Positions 1 to 10,385 of a stretch of DNA of 64,000 nt are shown here, piece by piece; the first letter of the stretch is position 1; the number at the start of each line of letters is the position of its first letter. This stretch comes from Symbiodinium natans. Lineage: Eukaryota > Sar > Dinophyceae > Suessiales > Symbiodiniaceae. The notes below the pieces were generated by a model. The model had not been told where the DNA came from, did not search any database, and saw nothing but the letters and a program-made list of their open reading frames with translations. Position numbers and translations under genes: made by a program. The DNA lies in assembly GCA_905221605.1 (NCBI GenBank), contig CAJNDS010002575.1, positions 6,432-70,431 of the forward strand. Reading direction: 5' to 3'.

Positions 1-796
1 TCTTCTCTTCCTCCTTGCGTGCTGCTTCTTCCGCCTCTCTGGCCAGTCGCTCTTCTTCCTCCTTGCGTGCCCCTTCTTCCGCCTCTCTGGCCAGTCGCTC
101 TTCTTCCTCCTTGCGGGCTACTTCTTCCGCCTCTCTGGCCAGTCGCTCTTCTTCCGCCTTGCGCGTTGCTTCCTCCGCCTCTCTGGCCTGTCGCTCTTCT
201 TCCTCCTTGCGTGCTGCTTCTTCCGCCTCTCTGGCCAGTCGCTCTTCTTCCTCCTTGCGTGCCCCTTCTTCCGCCTCTCTGGCCAGTCGCTCTTCTTCCT
301 CCTTGCGGGCTACTTCTTCCGCCTCTCTGGCCAGTCGCTCTTCTTCCGCCTTGCGCGTTGCTTCCTCCGCCTCTCTGGCCTGTCGCTCTTCTTCCTCCTT
401 GCGTGCTGCTTCTTCCGCCTCTCTGGCCAGTCGCTCTTTTTCCACCGCCGCATCTTTGGCAACCTCTTCCGAATCCTCTGGATTCGAATGCTCCGGATTC
501 TGGCCCTTTGCGTTTTTTTTACCATCCATGTCTGTGACCTCGCTTTGATGTAAGTCGTTCAAGATCGGGGTTTCCGCATTACTTGCAGGGTACCCATCCT
601 TTGCACCATTCACCGTCGCTTCAACTGACAGATTGGCCTCCTTCTTGAGCTCGCACTCGGATTTCTGTAGGTACGCCTGGTAATCACCCGTCTCATGCAG
701 CCTGAGCAAGCGACCTAGCAGCTCATCTGCTGCACTATCGCCCAATTTTGCGCGACAGCAACGGCCAGCGGCAGCATCACAGGCAGCTTGTGTCAT
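1..796 (-). CDS. Coiled-coil 16-residue-repeat protein, N-terminal part (runs off left edge)
   Basis: The minus strand is open from an ATG at 796 to the window edge (265 codons). An in-frame TAG lies about ten codons upstream of this ATG, which supports the start. Residues 1-89 are not repetitive. A second Met at 529 opens a Lys-rich then acidic stretch (MDGKKNAKGQNPEHSNPED). From about residue 115 onward the protein is built of 16-residue units of the type ERLAREAEEAARKEEE, a charged heptad-like pattern expected to form a long single helix or coiled coil. The DNA repeats have a 48-bp unit and so preserve frame. No catalytic domain is visible in the part present. It lies on the same strand as the next two genes. 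The function is unknown; a structural or cytoskeletal role is only inference. The rest of the protein is outside the window. Confidence 0.6.
   Translation of the reverse strand, partial: MTQAACDAAAGRCCRAKLGDSAADELLGRLLRLHETGDYQAYLQKSECELKKEANLSVEATVNGAKDGYPASNAETPILNDLHQSEVTDMDGKKNAKGQNPEHSNPEDSEEVAKDAAVEKERLAREAEEAARKEEEERQAREAEEATRKAEEERLAREAEEVARKEEEERLAREAEEGARKEEEERLAREAEEAARKEEEERQAREAEEATRKAEEERLAREAEEVARKEEEERLAREAEEGARKEEEERLAREAEEAARKEEEK
19..450. repeat. 48-bp coding tandem repeat with 192-bp higher-order period
   Basis: Units of exactly 48 bp begin at 19, 67, 115, 163, 211, 259, 307, 355 and 403. Four variant units (starting gtgctgc, gtgcccc, gggctac, gcgttgc) recur in the same order, giving a 192-bp higher-order repeat with two full copies and the start of a third. 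The repeat lies inside the coiled-coil ORF and keeps its frame. Confidence 0.9.
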
Positions 797-1294
797 GCGC
801 GCTGCTGGGACTGCAAGATGCCACTACAAATGGGGGGAAGACACGGCTAGCCGCCTGGTGTACATGTGTTGGCAAGCAGTGCACTTGATTGCACACGTAT
901 GCTCTTTGGAAGACTGAGAGATGACACGGCCATGCGAGTGGAGAAAAGAAAGATGCTTGTGCAAAGCTCTAAAGACTCGTGCAACCACCTGCTGACAGCG
1001 ACGCAAATTGACTTTCAGCTTCACATCGGTAGTTCAAGCTGTTGTGTTAAACAAGCAGCTTGCTGACATCGATCTTTGGATACCGTCCCATGCTATACTA
1101 TGGTGAAACCCATCAAACTTCTGTAGAACATGTAGAACGCATGCCCTCTGATGGCCATTGAAAAATCACACCTGTCTTCAGTGCGACAGAACGAGTCTTC
1201 AACTCTCGAAGCTAGGTATTAAAACAACGGAGAGCCCGAACGAGCAAAGCTGGAACACCTGGCTCTCCATGCAACACACACATGTGGCGGTTGC
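797..1294. other. Intergenic or intronic, no gene recognised
   Basis: Only short ORFs lie on both strands and none looks coding. This gap separates two minus-strand ORFs and may hold an intron or a 5' UTR. Confidence 0.4.
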
Positions 1295-2464
1295 TCACAA
1301 ATTCGTGCGCGATTTGGCTCTCTCCACACGAAGCTGCTGAAGCTGCAGCCGACGCTCCTCGTCAAAGGCGGACAAGATGCGTTGAGCTTCACCCATTGCA
1401 TCAAGGATATCAGTTGGAAGCTTGTTCTGTGAACGCCGCCTGAGCGCTTTGCGCTGAATCCTTCGCTCTTCTTCAAACGTGGCCAAGCAATTCTCCGCCT
1501 CCGCCATGGCGCGCCGAACATCCCGGAAATTGCAGAACTCTGCAAACTTGGAAGATCCAGTCTGGGAAAACCGCCCTGTCCGACCGAACATGGACACTGT
1601 TTCCGCAGTTCCCGACTGCGGAGAGCTGTCCACGTTCTGTGGTGATCCCATCACCCAAGTATCAACAGTAGCCACAAGATCTTGGCTTTTGGCTTCCTGG
1701 GCGGGTGCGCAATCTTTCACCTGCAGCGGTTCCAACTTCTCATTTGCTTTCTGAAGCCATGACTCACGCGTCTTCGCTTCCACACCAGCATCACAAGCGA
1801 CTTGCTCGATGACCTCGCGCAGCTGTGATGATGTTGGAAAGGATGGTGACCCGGGTGATCCAGAAAACCTTCGATTCAGTGTTGCTGCAATTGCAGCATC
1901 TACCTGCCAAGAAGCACTCAGACCAGAGGCGCGTGCAGCCGTGGATGCTAGAGCTGCAGATGAGGCCTGAGAGGCGTCGTTCTGAGCTTCGTGGACGCAT
2001 CGGGCAAAAAAATATGCATTTTCTGCCAATGCGCTGCATGCCTCACCACGGGATGTGAGCCCTTCGATCTGTCGTGCAACTTCACACAGTGCTTCCTGCA
2101 CCGTGGACACATGTGCCTCCGAAGTTGGCAGCGGTGTTGCTTCATAGGCTGCGAGAGCTGCTGCCTGAATCTTCTCGATGGAATTTCCTGTAGTAGCCTC
2201 TGAAGCTGCAAAAGCCGCTGATTTCGCAGACCGCAGTTGTGGCAGTTGCGCGCCCTCATGTTGAGGAGAGGCTTGCGCCTTCATGGCCCTGACGCTGATG
2301 GTTGGGCCCATCTTTGCAGCTCTGTCGCGAGATATTACGGTGACCTGCCGCAAGGGCCAAAAACAACCCGTCCGCATAACACACCCCAAAGCACTGCCGA
2401 TTCCCTCTAACCAACTATCCCAAGATAGAGCAACCAAACTACCAACTAGGATTGGTGTACTCAT
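1295..2464 (-). CDS. Hypothetical Ala-rich protein with a C-terminal internal repeat
   Basis: A 389-codon frame from the ATG at 2464; the GTG just before it is not needed. The first 45 residues contain a hydrophobic stretch (TPILVGSLVALSW) that could be a signal anchor. Residues about 75-240 are Ala-rich and helical in character. Near the C-terminus a motif occurs twice: AMAEAENCLATFEEERR at about 315 and AMGEAQRILSAFDEERR at about 360, each followed by a basic stretch. I do not recognise a family. It starts 75 bp downstream of the stop of the WW-domain gene on the same strand. It could therefore be a separate gene in a unidirectional array or a further exon of the same transcription unit. 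Confidence 0.5.
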   Translation of the reverse strand: MSTPILVGSLVALSWDSWLEGIGSALGCVMRTGCFWPLRQVTVISRDRAAKMGPTISVRAMKAQASPQHEGAQLPQLRSAKSAAFAASEATTGNSIEKIQAAALAAYEATPLPTSEAHVSTVQEALCEVARQIEGLTSRGEACSALAENAYFFARCVHEAQNDASQASSAALASTAARASGLSASWQVDAAIAATLNRRFSGSPGSPSFPTSSQLREVIEQVACDAGVEAKTRESWLQKANEKLEPLQVKDCAPAQEAKSQDLVATVDTWVMGSPQNVDSSPQSGTAETVSMFGRTGRFSQTGSSKFAEFCNFRDVRRAMAEAENCLATFEEERRIQRKALRRRSQNKLPTDILDAMGEAQRILSAFDEERRLQLQQLRVERAKSRTNL

Positions 2465-2542
2465 CACGACGCCCAGGAAAAGCTCCGTAAGACGTACAAG
2501 CTAGAACTTGCAGCAAGAGTGATTACCGAGCCCACGGCAACA

Positions 2543-4678
2543 CTATTTATGCTCATGCCAGACAAGACTGGCAGCGGCCTTAGGCGGCTTTGGCGCATCG
2601 TCTCTCGAGGAAGCCCGGACCGTTTTGCGCACAACAGTGACTTTGATTGCTTCGCTGGGCCGCGCTGGCTTGGGCGAAACAGACTTGATTTTGACGCGGG
2701 TCGGTGAGTGGTTTGGTCTGGGAAGTGGGGGTTTCGCTTGGTGAAGCTCAGGTTGAGGCCGAATGACCGGAGGCATTGAGGGCGTTGGGGGCACTGGGGG
2801 CACTGGGGGCATTGCAGGCTTCACTGATGTCACGGGCATCGGAGCCTGGCTTGTGGACGGGACAGGAGTGAAGTCAGCACTTGGTTTGTTCTCTCGTGGC
2901 TGTGACTGTGGTGGCTGTGGTTGCTCCAGTGCCGATTGGTCACAGCTTGGCTCAGCTGCCGCTGACAACTTGGAGAGAAACTGACGTTTTAGAAACAGCT
3001 CTGGAAGGACGATATCCTCCGGACGTTCCCACATTGTCTCGCTGGTTTCCACATTGAAGAAATACTCCATATCTTCCTCGTCTAGTGCACACTTCCACTT
3101 CGAGATCTCAACTTCTGCCTCACCGTCCCATGTACTTCCCAATACGGAAAGGCGATCTGCTCGTTGATCCTCACGCAAGCTCAGGAAGTGCCTCGCGATG
3201 CCAGCCAGCTCGGCCAAGACAGAGTTCAAGGGATGCTGCCATGAAGTCATGCCGGTGGACTTATGAACGAAGAAGAAACGGTTGTTGGCCTTGTCGTTCC
3301 AAATTTTCCAAGGTGCGGGTAAAGGTGCAATCTTCAGCACAGTCTGAAAAGTCTGCAGCAACATTTCCTCTCCTGGCACATTCACGATGCCTTGTGTGGT
3401 TAAGTAGTACTCCCAGTTGTCATCGAACAGCGCATGATTTGATAACTTTCGAGAGCTTCTCCTACCTCGCCGTGACATGGAGGATACAGAGGAGTTGGAC
3501 GTAGAAGCCATCGTGGACAAACTGTCCCGATCTCGTTCTCCACTCCTTCCTCGGTGCTCAGTGCGCGCAGGCTTGCAAAGGCTCAGTCTTTTGAGAAACT
3601 GCTTCTTCAAATAAAACGCTGGAAGCACTGCTTCTGCCGGTCTCTCCCACATGACTTCCATGGTCTCCACATTGAAGAAATATTCTCGGTCCTGCTCATC
3701 GTAAGCAGCCTGCCATTTCAAGATCTCCTCCCGCGCTTCATTGTCCCAGGATGTATTCAATGCTGCTAAATGCTCGGCCCTAGTGGCAGACGGCACGGTG
3801 AAGAATCTCCGCCCAACTTCTGCCAGAAAAGCGAAGACATCGTGCAGGGGATGCATCCACGATGTCTCCAAGGTTGTGGGGTTCCTAAAAAACAAAGACT
3901 GAGTGGCCTTGTCGCACCACATGCTCCACGGTGCTGGTAAAGGAGCTTCCCGTAGCACCACCTGAAACACACGCAGGAGTTCCTCATCATCGGGGAGTTT
4001 TAGCAGCTCCTTGGTCAGATAGCCATCCAAGCTCTCCGATAGATTGCTTTGCTCGGGGGTCAATGGCAAACTTGACCGAAAGCCGTGGCCCTGCAGGCCT
4101 TGCTGGCCTTGCCTTTGTGGGCCTTGCCTTTGTGGGCCTTGCTTGCCCTGCCTCGCAGCTTTACCCTTTACTTCAGCATTCCATTGAGCCCCATTACAAT
4201 AAGAACTGAGATTCTTCAAATATTGCTTCTTCAAGTAGAAGGCCGGGAGCAACGCATCGACCGGCCGTTCCCACATGACTGCCTTGGTCTCTATGTTGTA
4301 GAAATATTCAGCGCCATTGTCGTATGCCGATCGCCATCTCAAGATCTCTGCTCGCGCCTCAGCCTCCCATGTCCTGTTCAAGGCGGCCAAGTGTTCGGCC
4401 CTGCTGGCCGTGGGCAATGCCAAGAATCTTTGTCCCACAGAAGCTAACTCAAGGAGCAAGGAGTTTAACGGATGAGTCCAAGAGGTCTCTCCAGTAGAGG
4501 TGTTTGTAAAGAAAAGGGCGTTGCTTTTCTTGTCGAACCACATACTCCAGGGAGCCGGCAATGGCGCCCCGCAAAGGGAAGACTCGAAAACATCCAAGAG
4601 CAGCTCATCATCGAATGAGACTATGCTCTGTGAGGTCAAGTAGCCTCGCCAGCTGTGCACCTCACGGTCAAGGGTCAT
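2543..4678 (-). CDS. Triple-module WW-domain protein with proline-rich tail
   Basis: A 711-codon frame from the ATG at 4678. Three homologous modules of about 150 residues lie at roughly 10-150, 215-375 and 420-590. Each begins with a YLT-containing segment, then a WW domain (LPAPWSMW...FF.N..T..TSW.HPL, both Trp and the terminal Pro present), then a helical stretch (AEHLAALN.TW..EA..EI.KW). Each ends in a second WW-like element (EYFFNVET..VMWERP). The WW domain followed by a helix recalls the N-terminus of the centriolar/ciliary CEP164 type; that is a resemblance only. Linkers are Gln/Gly- or Ser/Arg-rich. The last 120 residues are Pro-rich (PPVPPVPPTPSMPPV) and could themselves bind WW or SH3 domains. 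Expected role: scaffold binding Pro-rich partners. The true 5' end may lie in an upstream exon. Confidence 0.8.
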   Translation of the reverse strand: MTLDREVHSWRGYLTSQSIVSFDDELLLDVFESSLCGAPLPAPWSMWFDKKSNALFFTNTSTGETSWTHPLNSLLLELASVGQRFLALPTASRAEHLAALNRTWEAEARAEILRWRSAYDNGAEYFYNIETKAVMWERPVDALLPAFYLKKQYLKNLSSYCNGAQWNAEVKGKAARQGKQGPQRQGPQRQGQQGLQGHGFRSSLPLTPEQSNLSESLDGYLTKELLKLPDDEELLRVFQVVLREAPLPAPWSMWCDKATQSLFFRNPTTLETSWMHPLHDVFAFLAEVGRRFFTVPSATRAEHLAALNTSWDNEAREEILKWQAAYDEQDREYFFNVETMEVMWERPAEAVLPAFYLKKQFLKRLSLCKPARTEHRGRSGERDRDSLSTMASTSNSSVSSMSRRGRRSSRKLSNHALFDDNWEYYLTTQGIVNVPGEEMLLQTFQTVLKIAPLPAPWKIWNDKANNRFFFVHKSTGMTSWQHPLNSVLAELAGIARHFLSLREDQRADRLSVLGSTWDGEAEVEISKWKCALDEEDMEYFFNVETSETMWERPEDIVLPELFLKRQFLSKLSAAAEPSCDQSALEQPQPPQSQPRENKPSADFTPVPSTSQAPMPVTSVKPAMPPVPPVPPTPSMPPVIRPQPELHQAKPPLPRPNHSPTRVKIKSVSPKPARPSEAIKVTVVRKTVRASSRDDAPKPPKAAASLVWHEHK

Positions 4679-5407
4679 GCAGAAACGCCGCCATCATAGC
4701 CATCAGCGGGCATTTCTTTGGTGCCAAAGCTCTGTGAGCTGACCCCTCGGGCCTAGCTCTCACGGCAATGCGGCAGAATTGCCGAATGCGCAACACGTCA
4801 CAACATTCAACAGAGCTGGGGCACCAAAACTTACCAAAAGCACGTTTTAAACTCTTTGCCTGACGCCGCAGCAGTTCAGAACGAGCATGCACAGGTGCGC
4901 TCAGTTGGTCGCGGAGGTATGGCGGTGACACGTTGGTGTTGGTGTGGTGTACACAAAGAATCTCCTGTGACCCCCCTCGTATGCAAGTACATTGACAAAG
5001 CTTGTAACGAAACCAGATCGCAACATCTAGCTTGCCTCCTTGGCATTTGTGAAACAAGGTGTACATGAAGCCTGCTCAGCATGTTGCTGCCCAGACTACC
5101 TCAAGCAGGTTGTGTCCCGTGTACTTGTGCCGACCGGAACTCCTACACCCACAGACCGCGGGCTGTGCCTGCAGGTGTGGATCACTTCTTGGGAGCTTGA
5201 AGCATGGCCTCCAGCTGCTCCTCATTCGGTGCGCCAAGTACTTCAAGTAAGGGCAAGTGGCAAGTGCTGTAGATGCAAAATAACATGGGGATGCAAAGAT
5301 GCAAAGCCACTGCTGATCAAGAGACTTTTCGCTGCGCATTGAGCTTCTTCAAGCTCTCAACCTGACATTCAGAGATGGCGCGAAAATCCATGTGGAAAGC
5401 CCCGCAG
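4679..5407. other. No gene recognised
   Basis: Short overlapping ORFs without protein-like character. It lies between the WW-domain ORF and the spliced exons upstream on the same strand, so it may be intron or UTR. Confidence 0.35.
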
Positions 5408-7145
5408 GTGCCTCCTCTTTGTGCTTGCGTTCCTCTTGTTCCCGTCGCTCTGCTTCATGCTTCTCTATCTGGGTGATCTTGTTCTCCAACTCCTGTCGTA
5501 CTCCGGTGCACACAAAGCTCCCCTTAGTCAACATCACGTGACATGGATCCATGCCGGCTTTGCCTCTACTTCATCCCGGAGTTTCTTGTTTGCAACCTGG
5601 AGGTCCTGCAGGAATCGAGGAGCTAAAAGAAACCGCTGCAAGCGGCACCTGCATGCAATGACCACATTGTCGAAGAATTCTCGGACAGAAAAAACGCTCT
5701 ACATAATAGGTGCTCGGCGGTCCTTCATCTTTTTGTTGTGTTGATTCCTGCGCTGCTCAGCCTGCAAAGCCTGACACAGACAGCAAGAAAACAGCCTTTG
5801 TGCCAAGTCAGGGCCCACCTTCCGCATGCCAAAGGCGATGGAAGACTCGTAGAGGCTCTGGTAAGCGCAAATCGTCATCCTCGAGTGCTCTGGGCCAACG
5901 GGCCAAACAGCTGAACTTCGCGAAGCAGCCTGATTTCGTCTCGTACTCGCAAGAGGAGGAGGCCACGTTCTGCACAAATGATTGTGACCTGGTGCAAAGA
6001 TATACCTCTTGCCGTCTAAACCTGTCACATTGGTCTGACTGAAGCATTAAACTTTTGCAAAGATGAAAGCATACAGGCACCAGGCCTGCCGGATCAGCTC
6101 GTCAAAGCACTGGGAGTACAGCTCCTTTTTGGGAACAAACTCCGATCCGGGATTTTCTCCTAACATCGCCCCGTAACACGCTCCTCTCGGATCGGACATA
6201 TGCCCGTCTCCCGTGCCTTCCGTCAAACACCGCTTCCAAGCGCTGTACGTGTCTGGACTCCGTCGGGCGCTTCGTCGCGTGCAGGCAAAAACGAATGGAA
6301 CTCATTGCCATGGCCTGTCGCTGCTGAAGCCATTTGTCCAGGTCTTCTTGCAGGTTGACCACATCTGCTCCTGTCAACTGTCGAAACAAAACGGGAATCC
6401 GGGAACAACTCTTCAAATCGATTCTGAGCCGCAGGCGGGTGGCTGGCGTGCTGGAAACATACTGGACCTGGCAATCAAGGCAGAATCAAAAACATAACGT
6501 GAACAAGCCACAAGCTGCTAAAAAAATAGCAAAGAGCACCCAAAGCTGATCTTCTTGTGTCCACTCACGGGGAGGCAAGATCGAGTTCAGGATGTCCTGC
6601 ATGCGCACATGTGGCAAAGTTACATCCGACATGTGAGAACAAACTTCCGTGGAGCCACACCAGCAGTCAAAGCCTCCGTCTGGGACATTGCAGGTTGGGC
6701 ATCCTTTTTCTTCTCCTGCTACAACTGATCAAATTGCACGACAGTTGCAAGACACGCCGTGGAGCATTGATGAAGCCGTGGTTTTTGCGAGACACATGTT
6801 TGGTATGTCTGCACTATTGAGGGCGGCCTTATCTTTCTTGCCTTTTGCAGCACCCGTGGTGCTGATCAATATCGGGGTGTTGTACCTTTGCGACATCAAG
6901 CCACCAAGCTTGCCTGCACACACCCTTTCTGACACAATCCGCTACAATCATCTTCACCCACAGGCACTTCACCAAAGACGCCTGCATCTCTCGAAACCTC
7001 CACACAGAGAAGCAATCAGACAGTGACACATTCGAAACACATGGTTGTGGCAACGTTGGCTGTGAAAGCCCACCTCTGCGCTGAAGAACCCTATCGACCA
7101 ACGACTGAACAGTTTTACCCTTTTGAGCCAACAAAGATGCGTCAA
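5408..7145 (-). CDS. Spliced minus-strand gene, at least seven exons, unknown protein
   Basis: Exon-like pieces on the minus strand are bounded by splice-like sites. They are 7074-7145 (LLAQKGKTVQSLVDRVLQR), about 6280-6377 (acceptor ttttgtttcgacag, then TGADVVNLQEDLDKWLQQRQ), about 6066-6250 (MSDPRGACYGAMLGENPG, then VPKKELYSQCFDELIRQ), 5819-5857 (SLYESSIAFGMRK), 5703-5770 (ALQAEQRRNQHNKKMKD), about 5562-5622 (acceptor tttcttttag, then RFLQDLQVANKKLRDE) and about 5408-5517 (RQELENKITQIEKHEAERRE). Exons 5819-5857 and 5703-5770 flank a clean 48-nt intron (5771-5818) that starts gtgggc and ends gtgtcag. The last exons are coiled-coil. Some phases do not join with GT donors; dinoflagellates also use GC and GA donors, so exact joins are uncertain. 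It could be the 5' half of the WW-domain gene or a separate gene. No domain is recognised. Confidence 0.5.
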
Positions 7146-9276
7146 CTTACAATCTGCAGCACGGAAACAAAAAAAAAATCCCAACTCCTCCGTTGAAACT
7201 ACTAAAACAACAATGGAATCAACATGGCTCGTTTTCAAGTTCAAGGTGGCTTAGGGAAAAGGGTCGTGCGTTTGTCTTGCACACAAGAGCAAAGACGTTT
7301 CCGCCGCCCATGAAACATTTGTTACATGTTGCAATCCGAAGACGGTACGTGCCTTCTTGTTTGTGCACTGTGACTTGTAAGGTAGGTGTACGGTTGACGA
7401 TGCCTTGTGATGAACATATCAACTTGAGCTCGGTCGACCGATGGCTGGGCAACGCGCATTCGTTGACCACAGCAGCCTCGACATCACATTCATACGGAAT
7501 GCTTTACAGGCTTACATCGCTTTGATGGTACAACACCTGAAGAATTCAAAAGGGCATGTAACGATTTTGGTTCTGCGTTTGTTTTGGATGAAAAGTGAAT
7601 TTTAAAAGGTGTTCAATCGGGGCAAGTTGCACTTGCATCAAAGCGCTTGTGGTTTTTTGCCGGACATGTGTGTGAATGTGTGTTTCAAAGCTGCATTTGT
7701 TCTCGGTGAAATGGCATCAGAGCCTCGGTAGGAGGATCTCCAGGGCCAACCATGTTTCATCCCATTAGCTGCAAAAAGGCTCGATATTTTGGGGTTACTT
7801 TTTGTCGTTGTTGAAAGAAAGGGTATTGATTGGAACTAACAACAAACCTCGAATTTCTTTCGCTCAACAGGAAGGTCTCTGGTTTCTCGACGCTTCGACA
7901 GGAAAACCTGTCCATTCGCTTGGATTACAAAACACTTCTCATGCTTGTCTATTTGAATAAGAAAATATCAACTTCCCAGTTTTTGTCGCAAAGCCTGTAT
8001 TTCCCCTGCACTTCGCTCATGCTCATTCCCCTATCATTTGCTAAGAACAATTATGATTTCTTTACATACTGATGGATGCACCTTCATATCAATTTTGTGT
8101 CCATAAGACAACCTCTGATCGTTTAACATCTTCACAAAAAACAAGTCTGCTTCCTCCAATCTATTTTTTCAAAGCCTTCGGGTTTCCCCCATCTGTTGAT
8201 AGGAAACCTTGGTTTGCTACATATTGCACTCCGGAGGTGCAGTAGGGCAGCAGTGTTTTAACTGCAAACCTAAAGGTATTTTTTCTTCATGAGGCCTGTA
8301 GCATGTTGCGCTCGGTGAGCGTCTTTGAGCTCACTGCAAACTGTCAGTCTGAAGCAATAGCACTTCAGCGGGCAGCCAGCAGAAGCTAAAGCTCGTAGAA
8401 ACAAATCTGACGGCACAGCTCATGACCAGCGGGCCAACAACGCATCTCTTATGGATGGCTTGTTCAGTTGTGTCTCACGGAGCCATGGTTTGCGTAACTG
8501 CCATTTCCTGCTCACCGCTCGAAGCAGACCCTTCCTATGAGAGGTAGGCATGTCCATCCACAAATGGGGACAGGCCAAGTTGGCCAAAATCACATCGGGC
8601 AAGCCAGCGTTCGCGTAGAACGTGAGTGGGCACACCAACAAGAAGTACCGCAGGGTTTCCGCAGCTTTACGTCCATGCCAAAGGCAATAGGCAAGCGAGG
8701 CTCTGCGCGGGGCTGAAACGGTGCCTGGATCTGGGACCCATCAGGTGTGTGAAGATATTGATCACGCATTCGCCTTGAATGTCGTACGCGACCGCCCGGG
8801 TTGGGTACAACTACAAGCTGACAAAAAGACACCATGCTTCCTGCGGCAATAGCTCCTGCGCAGGTGCGGTGAGCATCTTTGCTTCCCCCATTTTCCCTAT
8901 GTGTGGGCTCAGGCTGCCATTGCTTCTGTCTTTGAGTTGCCATCTGTCTGCGTGCGTCAATCTGCTCTTCTGCTCAGGCTTTTTTGTGGTGGGCAAGGGT
9001 TGCATAGCAGAGATGGGAACCATTGGCAAGCCGCTTCACTGCTGCTTATATTGCATCACACGAGCTAACAAGCTCATGCGAGCCGTCGCGCAAAGCGGGA
9101 CCAAGGTACCCATCTCAAGCACGCTAACGCAGAAGGTAAATGGCCCAATAGCACGCGAGCAACCTTGCGTTGAAGCAAGTCCACACGATTTGCTGAAGAA
9201 ACGTCAAAGGCAAGAAGCCAGGCTCAACATACAGTTTCCAGTGCCGAGGAAGGAGGACGGAATCTGGTTTGCCGCG
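7146..9276. other. Mostly non-coding; possible minus-strand ORF 8420-8670
   Basis: 7.15-8.4 kb holds nothing convincing and includes an AT-richer part (7.8-8.2 kb). From about 8670 down to 8420 the minus strand reads a protein-like 73-codon stretch (CPLTFYANAGLPDVILANLA, then PHLWMDMPTSHRKGLLRAV) of unknown family. The last bases before 9277 appear to continue the exon split by the LTR element: the frame at 19174-19379 resumes here for about a dozen codons if the candidate 5-bp duplication is collapsed. Confidence 0.3.
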
Positions 9277-9648
9277 TGAAAAACCGAAGGTCCCTCTGGT
9301 ACCTTTTCCCTTGAAAGCACGAACCCTGACCTCTCACACAAGTGCGGACAGCTCTCTCTTTTTCACAGTCAGAGCCACTTGAGCCAAAAGTCACGAAGTG
9401 CACAAACTAAACGAATTCTCTCTTGTGAGCTTAAACTCAGCTTCAGAACGAAGTTCCTACACACTGCACACTCACTTTAAATAGCGTATTGGGCAAAAAC
9501 ACACTCGTATGATTTCCTTGGAAATCAACGAGGCATAAACCATCGAGGATGGGATCACACGGATTCCCAATCACTCCGAAGCAAAACAAACCTATACAAG
9601 CTGATCCAAAACATGACAAAAACATCACTGATCAGCCACAATCTTCCA
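9277..9648 (-). repeat. 3' LTR of the Copia-like element
   Basis: 372 bp, matching 18800-19171. On the minus strand it starts TGGAAGATTG directly after a GGGGGG polypurine tract (9649-9654) and ends TTTTTCA. It contains a TATA-like TATTTAAAG (9475-9483, minus) and TTTTGGCTCAAG (9378-9389, minus), identical to the last 12 bases of DinoSL. Confidence 0.93.
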
Positions 9649-10385
9649 CCCCCCGCATTTTGCTGAGGGTTCATGTCAAAGATCTGAAGTCCAAGCCCAG
9701 CTCGGCACTTCAACACTAAGGGGATGCCCTGGCCACATTCCCTTGGTGCGTACTCGCCACCAAACGAAACAAACAACACACCAGTCGATCTCTGACATCA
9801 AACTTAAAACTCATGCAAGATCCCACCATCAGGCAGGTTGTCCTGGGTCCACATCACTGGTAACCCAAGAGTTCGTTGTCCAAACACGTGAAAAACGAAT
9901 TAAACTTGCATCCACCTGCACTGGGGCAGGGTTGTCTTGGAACGAATCCAAGAGTTCGTGGTGACAAACACGTGAAAACGAATTAATGCAAGCTTCAGAT
10001 GTTTCCCACTCAGCACTCGACCTTGTCGTGGTACTCCTCCTCAGTCTCGCATCTTCCAGGTCACCAAACTCACCAACTAGCATCGGCTAGCTGATCCTTC
10101 AAGAAAAGATTGGCTTCATAGTTTCGCTTCTTCCAGCGTACCATCAGCCAAAAACGTCTTCAGAGGTGGCAATCAGACGCCTTGCAGAAGGGGCTATAGA
10201 GTCCCTCGTTGAGTTTCATCATCATTTTGCCTCCTCTTTGCAAACTTCTCACGCACTGAAACAAGGGCTCACACTAACCAGAAAAATCGCGGGCGCTCCA
10301 TGGCGGCAACGCGGCCATGGCTTCCAAAAAATGGCTGCGGGTTTCACTCACCCACCCAACCACTGAGATCACTTAGCATCTCAGT
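9649..10385 (-). other. 3' untranslated region of the Copia-like element
   Basis: No ORF is supported. It includes the polypurine tract next to the LTR. It also holds two imperfect copies of a segment containing ccaagagttcgt, then acacgtgaaaa and cgaatta (about 9840-9915 and 9925-9990). Confidence 0.6.

Noticed and set aside
15-548. Plus-strand ORFs of 172-177 codons (Ser- or Leu/Pro-rich) over the 48-bp repeat
   Set aside because: They are frame shadows of the repeat. The minus-strand charged coiled-coil frame is open further, has an upstream stop before a Met, and has protein-like composition.
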